64,000 nucleotides of DNA from the NCBI GenBank assembly GCA_036362985.1, contig JAYGXS010000007.1:21947962-22011961 (forward strand), given 5' to 3'. Within the stretch, counting starts at the first letter, position 1; the number at the start of each line of letters is the position of its first letter. A model generated the notes under the pieces. The model was not told the DNA's origin. It was given only the letters and a program-made list of their open reading frames with translations, and did not search any database. Shown piece by piece: positions 57,574-64,000 of this stretch. Made by a program: the position numbers and the translations under genes. This stretch comes from Ligula intestinalis (taxonomy: Eukaryota > Platyhelminthes > Cestoda > Diphyllobothriidea > Diphyllobothriidae).

Positions 57574-57671
57574 GTAGCTTCAATGACTTTGCGTGCGGTT
57601 TTAATCAACGATTTTGTCCTGAAGACAGGCCAGTAACGACACTTTGGTATGCCTTATCCATGAAGTATCAG
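57574..57671 (+). CDS. Plus-strand family exon, module part 1 (phase 1-0, 98 nt)
   Basis: The acceptor ATATTTGCAG precedes 57574 and the donor TATCAG then GTATGT follows 57671. It encodes SFNDFACGFNQRFCPEDRPV, then TTLWYALSMKYQ. Length and both phases are identical to the minus-strand exon at 20754-20851, and nucleotide runs such as GACTTTGCGTGCGGTTTTAA are shared. This is the strongest evidence that the minus- and plus-strand exon sets are paralogous. It retains the CP and Trp found at 16969-17066. Confidence 0.72.
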
Positions 57672-57746
57672 GTATGTATTGAGTGTTTTTTATTTTATCT
57701 TGCAAATTTAAAACTTATGTAAGAAAATTCATTTGCTTCTGAACAG

Positions 57747-57839
57747 CGTCTATATATGGAGCATAAGCTGTTCACCATCGATGAAAACAAATGCAACAGC
57801 CTTGATAGCAAAACCAGTGTTCATTGCATGTGGAACATT
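57747..57839 (+). CDS. Plus-strand family exon, module part 2 (phase 0-0, 93 nt)
   Basis: The acceptor TTTGCTTCTGAACAG precedes 57747 and the donor AACATT then GTGAGT follows 57839, both good. It encodes RLYMEHKLFTIDENKCNSLD, then SKTSVHCMWNI. It follows the 98-nt exon after a 75-nt intron and is in frame. Unlike the other part-2 exons it ends in phase 0, so it does not fit the part-3-like exon at 59217, which starts in phase 1. Confidence 0.55.
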
Positions 57840-58274
57840 GTGAGTAAACGTTGATATTATTAGGCCTACAATAAATGCATCGTTTTTCAGTATTTTACCA
57901 ACAATTCACATGTTTGTAAAACAAACTCAAATTTGTGTTAATCAAGTGACAAATGAAAATGGGTTTAGGCTTCTTTCCTGACGGCTAAAGCCTCACATGA
58001 GTGGAGATGACGCCAGGTGTATCCACTGTTGATGGTTTATTCGTAGTTTTTTTATTCTGCAATAGTAAAATTCCAGAATTCTGTGACGGTCCTAGAAGGA
58101 AATCTTAAGTCCCTTTAAAAAAATTGAGATTAGTATTAATTATTAGAAGCATAATTGTATAATCATCTACAAATTGAAATTATCGTTGCAATTTGTCAAC
58201 CAAGAGCTTGCAAGTTAGATTATCAATTGCATTTTAATGTAAATGCCTTTTCCAAATGTTTTCACCGTTTTCTT

Positions 58275-58428
58275 TAGTTTGCAAAAAACAGCAAAGCAGA
58301 GGTTAATACATAGTCTGTATGAAATCGCTTGGAAAGTACTACCGGATTATGATAAACCCAGAATGTCCCAGGAAGTTGGAGACACCTTATTATTTTATCC
58401 GCACGAGAAGTTACCAGTGAACATTTAA
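58275..58428 (+). CDS. Possible further exon of the plus-strand gene
   Basis: An acceptor (CACCGTTTTCTTTAG) precedes 58275. In phase 0, the phase left by the previous exon, the frame is open for only 11 codons and ends in TAG, giving a possible short terminal exon. If a second AG at 58294 is used, phase 0 continues as RLIHSLYEIAWKVLPDYDKP and RMSQEVGDTLLFYPHEKLP to a stop. The second reading is longer but its acceptor is poor. Confidence 0.3.
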
Positions 58429-59039
58429 GCAAAACATGTTTCAACGCACACACCGCCACCTCAATGGTGGCTTGAATTCTACGAAACATGTAGAAAATAG
58501 TTCATGCACAAGCTCATATCTGAACCTCTTTGAAGATTAAATGTGTTTGCTTATGTGTTATCATAAAATGTTTGTATTTTATTTGACTTTTAGCCTATTT
58601 CGTGTATAATGCTGTTCGATATCTGTCCTACACCTGACAAAAGAGATCTAACTTGGCTGATACGTAAGCCCACGACCAATAACAATGGTTTAAGTGTTGC
58701 TCTAAATTATTGCAAACGCTCGTCTGAACTTAGGATGCTAAAAGATGGTTTCATATTGATTTCATTATAATCTTGCACTTTGTGTGAGATAATCACTTCA
58801 GCTACCGTTCGAAAAACCAGGTAAAATGGGCGACTTAGGCCCGATCGCACGTTTGTCGCCACATCTTCTTTCCCGGACCTCAGTCATGTCCCACTCAGGC
58901 CTTTAAATTTCAACCTAATAAAACCGACTGTTGTGGCTGTCAGAGCCTCCGTCCATGGGGCAAAACAGAAGGGACACATGAGATCCATTAGCGGTTACGT
59001 GAACTATACTCAACGAGTGTCAATAATACCTGACCTTAA

Positions 59040-59110
59040 TAGGGGAGACAATTGTAAAGGTATTTGACTCTGATCAAAAAGGTTGCGAGTAGGAGCCTTG
59101 GGTGAAACAC
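59040..59110 (+). repeat. tRNA-derived SINE-like head, isolated
   Basis: GTAAAGGTATTTGACTCTGA followed by AAAAGGTTGCGAGTAGGAGCC matches the middle of the SINE-like unit at 29641-29710 (GTAAGGGCATTTGACTCTGA). It shows that the family occurs outside the large repeat. Confidence 0.45.
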
Positions 59111-59216
59111 CATTTTTAGATGAATATGACTGACTGTGGAGGGTTATTTAGCCAGAAATGGCCATTTAGTTATCCTGTTTTTTGGCCTAAAATACTTCCC
59201 GCTTACTTTTTTTCAG

Positions 59217-59311
59217 TTGATTTGGCTTTCAAAGTCGATGTGCAGGCCAATGACACAGCAAGAAGGATGCGTTTTATGAGTACTAAGATGAATGTTCATT
59301 TGTGAATGAAG
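59217..59311 (+). pseudogene. Plus-strand family exon, module part 3, with a stop
   Basis: A strong acceptor (CGCTTACTTTTTTTCAG) precedes 59217 and a donor (GAAG then GTAAAT) follows 59311. Phase 1 encodes DLAFKVDVQANDTARRMRFM, then STKMNVHL followed by an in-frame TGA shortly before the donor. The FKVDVQANDTA strand resembles FDVKLVAERSAHN and MAIYALRARFNG. Together with the phase mismatch to 57747-57839, the stop suggests that the plus-strand copy is decaying, or that this is an alternative end. Confidence 0.4.
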
Positions 59312-61780
59312 GTAAATGTAGAATCTTGCCAATTTTTAATGAAATGCATATAAGATATATTTATAAGGACTCCATTAAGTTCATTTTATTAATTTAATGC
59401 CATGCGATGCACCGAAATTAAGGAACTCTCAATTTACGCATTCTAACTACTATAATTTTGATAGCTCAATGGGTAGGTCTTTGCTTCCTGACCTGTCAAT
59501 TCTCATTGGAACAAAATGAAGCATGCTTGCTAAATTTAACACTTAATACAACATAAACAAACATCAAGTGTTCACAAGTATGCTTTGGGGTTTATCAATT
59601 CACAAATACATGCTAGATTTTGTCCGAATTGTGTTCCAGATGAATGCGTTAAGTTTATTCAACTTCGAAAATGATAATTTTGTGCGCAGATGAACATTGT
59701 TTGGACCGATAGCGACTAATTCAATAGGCATTTGTGGCTCATAAGCCATCATAAACTAGTTATACCGTAGCCCAGATGGGGAACAAACGAATGTTTTAAG
59801 TGAAAATGTAGACCAACAGGTAAACGACTTATTAACGTGAAACTAAAAAAACATGCCTGCATCATCGCACTCTAATGAGGATACGCAAACGTATGTTGCG
59901 ATAAAAATATTAAGGATTTTTTTAATGTTTTCGGTATAATATTTTTTGCGCCGTGTGCACTAGCCTTTTCTACACAACCTTTATCCTCCTTTGATAGTTT
60001 CGACTAAAATTTAGGAAGTGGAATGCATATTCATTGTACAAACTTACAAGTAACCACCCTCAGCCATAAATACCTGTCAATATTATCAGTAGCACTTTGT
60101 CTTCAGTGTACCACAAACATAAATTACAAACTCATAAATACCACGCTAAACATTTCAGGTTTGAAATCACGCAGCAATTATAAAGCAAATAAATTAAACA
60201 CACGAACTTATTTATGTACTCACAGAAAGATTCCTTCTATGGTATTGTCGCAAATGTAATGATGCACTAGATTCTTACAATTTAATTTACTTGATCAGAA
60301 AAAAATGTGCATAGGCATTCATTCTCTTAGGTAGAAGTATCTGGTCAGTGGTAACAGGTTATCTGCTGTTATCGACTCACAAATGCAAAACACATAGAAA
60401 GGGAAAAGGAAACTAAATTCATTTACTCAACTAGATTTGCGGAAAAATATCGTCTCATGCAGGAACAAGGACCAAGTCATTGTGAAAATGAGATGTCCCC
60501 TAAAAGCAGTTGCGACTTGTATTTCAAATTCATTTTAAAAATATGATGTTACTGCCAAATGGGTGTGCTTACTTTAAGAGAATACGGGGATTTAAGACAT
60601 CTGCTGTTTTTCGATGTGATTGATTGTTTAAATCAACGTCAAAATACTGCTATATGACGGTTTCCGGTAAAAGTTCAACTCCATGAATCGTACTTAAAGC
60701 ACATTAACTGTTTTTCGTTTCTAAACGTAGAATGCTGGCATCATGAAATGAAGATCTGCTCTATCCCGTAATTGTCTCTTGATGGTAATTACTGTGGAAG
60801 ACATCATTCCTCTTAATTATTTTTGGTGATTAATCTTCATCAATGACACACGTTCCGTTCCGTTATGTGTACTATATCTCACCATTATTGTTTTCAAACT
60901 TTCCATACCTTAAGAAAATTTCAGGGACTATATGGGCGTTAAGGTAAATTTGTTTGCGTTCTGCGTTTCCGATGCACAACTACTATTGCAGAATCAATAG
61001 ATGGCAGCCATTGTCAAAATCAGTCTATTGGCAAGGTATGATGAATTAAAAAAGTCATCATACGTTTCAATTTATGAAACTACGAAAAGAAACGTAATCT
61101 CATAACGGAAATGTAGACATCTTGACACTTTTTTGTGTAAAGGATGACAATACGCTTGTTTCTGGGTGTTACATGAAATCCAAGCTTTAAATGTACAGAT
61201 TTCCGTCTCGTAAGTGAGCGGTAAATTGACCTTTAAGCCTATCGGGAAGTCTGCATTTAAGTCCCTTATAAACTATTTGTAATCAATCAAAAATCTAAGA
61301 TATAATTTTTAAAATAAAAATTGGAAACAGATTTTTAATTGTGCTTTCGGTACGGCGTCTCCATTCAGCCGTACACTAACCCCACTGAGATAAACACGAA
61401 GGTATTTAAACCATTGATCACGCTTCAGACTTAGGCTTGTGTCCCATTGCTTTGAAATATTAAGAGAAAAATGAGGTCATTATCTATGGATGCGTGCTGG
61501 ATTTTCGTTTAAAGTGTTATATCTTGCACACAAGATGTACTTGCATAGGGACTCGTAGTCGGCAGTCAAGAAATTTCGTTGACATGGACATAGGAAGCAT
61601 GTGCTATAACACTGGTTATATCCCCCAAGGAAGGCAGGCAGGATATTAGATAATAGTTCAATATCAATGTTTGTGCTTGTAAATAAATTCTGTCTTCGGC
61701 GTATCCAGCACCTCATCCTCCTGCGCATTTCAGTCTTGTCTGCAGCTCAGTAGTGTCCCTAGCTATTTCTGGACAGCAGC
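59312..61780. other. Long non-coding stretch
   Basis: AT-rich, possibly introns of the plus-strand gene. A second box-A-like TAGCTCAATGGGTAGG at about 59460 has no good box B. A 19-nt AG/GT-bounded segment at 60926-60944 was noted but is not called. Confidence 0.4.
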
Positions 61781-61786
61781 TAGGTA

Positions 61787-62290
61787 TTAGGTGAACCTCG
61801 GTTCTGTCTTTAGATTTTTAAACACTGCAGCTCTTCCTGTGTGCGCCAGTAGCATGTGTTCTGTCGTTGTTCTCGTCTCGGGCAACAGTGACCTGTGTCT
61901 CCAGCAGCAGAATCTTCTGTCCCCAAAATTGTCGCCTCGTGACGGTGGCAGCGTTCTTAAGGACACACGGAATTTGTTGACTATTAACTCCTCTCCTAGT
62001 GGCTCGTGTGAGCAGCCATCGTGTGGTGTTCTCCGTGTTACGCTTGGCGCGCGAGCTTTACCCCTGGCTAGGCGTGACCCCATAACCAGGCCGGCTGCTA
62101 CCCTTGCCTCCATAGGCGTCAACACTTCCAAGATCACGTTCTTTTCTGGTAAACATCCTTTTAGTCTTGCCCGCAGGACGAACCGCTTGATAAATCGCGT
62201 GCTGGCCACCCTAAAAGCATGAATGAAGAGACCAGACTTGTATGCCGTTCTCAGCTCCCACGGCAGACAAGGACGTTGAACGTTAGTCAT
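61787..62290. other. GC-rich island open on both strands
   Basis: About 500 bases of high-GC sequence in AT-rich DNA give a 167-codon frame on the minus strand (61787-62290) and a 143-codon frame on the plus strand (61791-62222). Neither contains a domain I recognise. Both are Arg/Ser/Leu-rich, as expected from composition. Most likely this is a fragment of a repeated element. If one strand is coding, the minus frame is the longer. Confidence 0.4.
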
Positions 62291-62637
62291 TGAGCATTTT
62301 GCATCAATCCTCTATTAATTAGGCTACGCGATTTTCCGCTATTGGCCAAATAATACTTCTTACGTATTTGTGGATATCATCAGTAAATGGGCATTGCATT
62401 GTGCATGGAATTGTGCGACTCTTATTTCATCCTTTCAAAAAAAATTTCTGAAATTAGAGCAAAAATAAAAATGATGTGAAATGTCAGAGCAACTTCGCTA
62501 TCAGTAAATTTGATGGCACCAAAACATGCCATTCAGGAATGCATACATATAACATGTCCAGTTTTCTTAAAATGCAGCACAACCCAGTATCTATAGATTA
62601 TTTTTGTTTTTTTTAATGTTCCTCTGTAAAATTGAAG

Positions 62638-62736
62638 GACAGCTGCATTACAGGCCGTTATACAGGCGTGGCAATCACAAAGTCAGTGAATATGATATTG
62701 TCTCACTGGACGAAGAAAACACCAAACACCTGAGAG
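62638..62736 (+). CDS. Hydrophilic exon candidate (phase 1-1, 99 nt)
   Basis: A T-rich tract ends in ATTGAAG before 62638 (a weak but usable acceptor) and AGAG then GTACCT follows 62736. Phase 1 encodes GQLHYRPLYRRGNHKVSEYD, then IVSLDEENTKHLR. It is charged and lacks Cys, like a cytoplasmic tail rather than an ectodomain. The symmetric 1-1 phase fits the local exon style. Whether it belongs to the plus-strand family gene is unknown. Confidence 0.35.
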
Positions 62737-63417
62737 GTACCTGCAGGTTTTCTTATCCTTCTCCAAAATTTGCTATCCCCGAATGCTGTACAGTTTGCAA
62801 ATTGCACCTGCAGAGCCAGGGCCACTGCATGGGCTTATCACTATGGCTACCTCATTGGCGATACTAAAATGGCTACTGAATTTTGTATTAGTAGTTGCAA
62901 ATGCAGAGTAAACTTTACGTAATTTGGGGCATTTGAGACACAGGAACATGGCGTGAACCATCATCAGGTCCATTTCACAAAATATATGTGATCACATGGA
63001 TATTGATAACGTCAATTTGCTTACGCTGTTTACACCCAAAACAGCGAACTTTGACAAAAACGGTCATGGTTAACATGGTGCTGTAAATTCACATCAAATA
63101 AGTAGTTTTAGCAGGTTTAAGTAGTGAGGCCCTTCTTAAGGCTGAACACCACGGTCTTTGTGCAAAAGTTATTCTTTCGGCAATCCACACCTTCGGATAA
63201 AAGGATAAAAAGCTAACCCAAAATGAGATATACTGTTGGGTTTAAATAAGGACACGCCTCAAAGCTCTCACCAGTTGAGAAATGATTGCATTCTCATTGC
63301 TGTTGCAATCTGCCTAATACCCCTTGAGTACTTATATAAGCATCATCCATAAAAATTCAAGACGTTGATAACCTGGGTTTTCTTACCTTATCTAATTCTC
63401 TGACATGCATCTTTCAG

Positions 63418-63645
63418 CACCGTTTTGGCGAGGAAGGGTTGCTGAAGCGCGATGACGCCGGCTCATATGAAACTGAGGAGACAGAAAATAACATACAATA
63501 CGGTAATTCCTCTGTAGGACATAAACGGAACCACACATTTTGGGGAGCAAAACTTAACTGGATCAAGGATAAGAGTCATGATTACGGTGAAACAATTCGA
63601 ATAACGGAAAACAGTTTTCCTGTTAAATCCCTCATGCCGACATAG
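63418..63645 (+). CDS. Candidate 3' terminal exon
   Basis: The acceptor ACATGCATCTTTCAG precedes 63418. Only phase 0 is open, encoding HRFGEEGLLKRDDAGSYETE, ETENNIQYGNSSVGHKRNHT, FWGAKLNWIKDKSHDYGETI and ending SLMPT before TAG at 63643-63645. The codon content is less AT-rich than its surroundings. It is hydrophilic and looks like an intracellular tail. An internal GTAATT at 63503 could instead be a donor. It is in a compatible direction with 62638-62736, but the phases (1 versus 0) require an undetected exon between them. Confidence 0.42.
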   Translation, partial: HRFGEEGLLKRDDAGSYETEETENNIQYGNSSVGHKRNHTFWGAKLNWIKDKSHDYGETIRITENSFPVKSLMPT

Positions 63646-64000
63646 GACATATATTTTCTGACAAGTAGCATTAGTGTTAGAGAAGTGGTCCTTTCATCCC
63701 AGAGTAGTTCGGCTTTTAATCCATGCAGAAAATGCATAGCAGATGAAATAACTAATGCATTATTAAATGCGCGGCTATTTTGTGCATGGATCACTATTCG
63801 AGAAGAGGTTATTCAATTACTACGCTAATTAATATCCTCTCATGAAATTACCTGATTTCTAAAAAAACTTGTTTGATAGAGGCATGGCTAAGCTGACCTC
63901 AATCACCCTCTGCTCATGTTGCGCACGCCATGCTGTTCAAGCGGCCGTCATTTTCTTCAATTAAGTTCAAGATTGCTGGCCAACACTTCTTCAGCAAGCT
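63646..64000. other. Right edge, non-coding
   Basis: Nothing was recognised. It may include the 3' UTR of the preceding exon candidate. Confidence 0.3.

Overview
The window is nuclear DNA from an animal, most likely a flatworm and probably a tapeworm. It is AT-rich and intron-rich, with no operons. Its transposon content is typical of flatworms: tandem Penelope-like elements (PLEs) with a GIY-YIG nuclease, CR1/jockey-type and RTE LINEs, a Ty3/gypsy fragment whose integrase and pol tail resemble the CsRN1-like group, and a Merlin DNA transposon. The assignment rests on protein motifs recognised by eye, not on a database search.

Layout. 1-3.4 kb: decayed CR1/jockey-type LINE (+). 3.5-4.6 kb: Ty3/gypsy integrase and pol tail (+). 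5.2-21.5 kb: on the minus strand, a run of small exons with matching splice phases. They begin at a signal-peptide exon (21471) and repeat a three-exon module with phases 1-0, 0-1, 1-1, giving about five copies of an extracellular domain, possibly fibronectin-III-like. 22.6-23.3 kb: C-terminal end of a second LINE (+). 26.75-29.8 and 32.1-38.8 kb: two direct copies of a ~3 kb segment. The second copy is split by a 3.1 kb RTE element with a 12-bp target duplication (one mismatch). Each copy ends in a pair of tRNA-like SINE units. 30.6-31.9 kb: GC-rich inverted and tandem repeats. 40.4-44 kb: GC-richer repeats and a Merlin transposase pseudogene (-). 46.1-54 kb: four Penelope-like elements (-). 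Two have an inverted (+) 3' tail at their 5' end, two are head-to-tail, and one has lost its reverse-transcriptase core. 55.0-56.8 kb: a 5'-truncated second copy of the first LINE (+). 57.2-59.3 kb: plus-strand exons, one clearly homologous to the minus-strand family. 61.8-62.3 kb: an unclassified GC-rich island. 62.6-63.65 kb: two hydrophilic exon candidates (+).

The most interesting host signal is the exon family. Three of its exons, two on the minus strand and one on the plus strand, are exactly 98 nt long with the same phases; a fourth is 95 nt. Two partner exons are exactly 126 nt. The joined minus-strand product would be a secreted or surface protein that does not match any family I can name. 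No rRNA, CRISPR, bacterial promoter or convincing intact tRNA gene was seen. All transposon coding regions carry stops or frameshifts.
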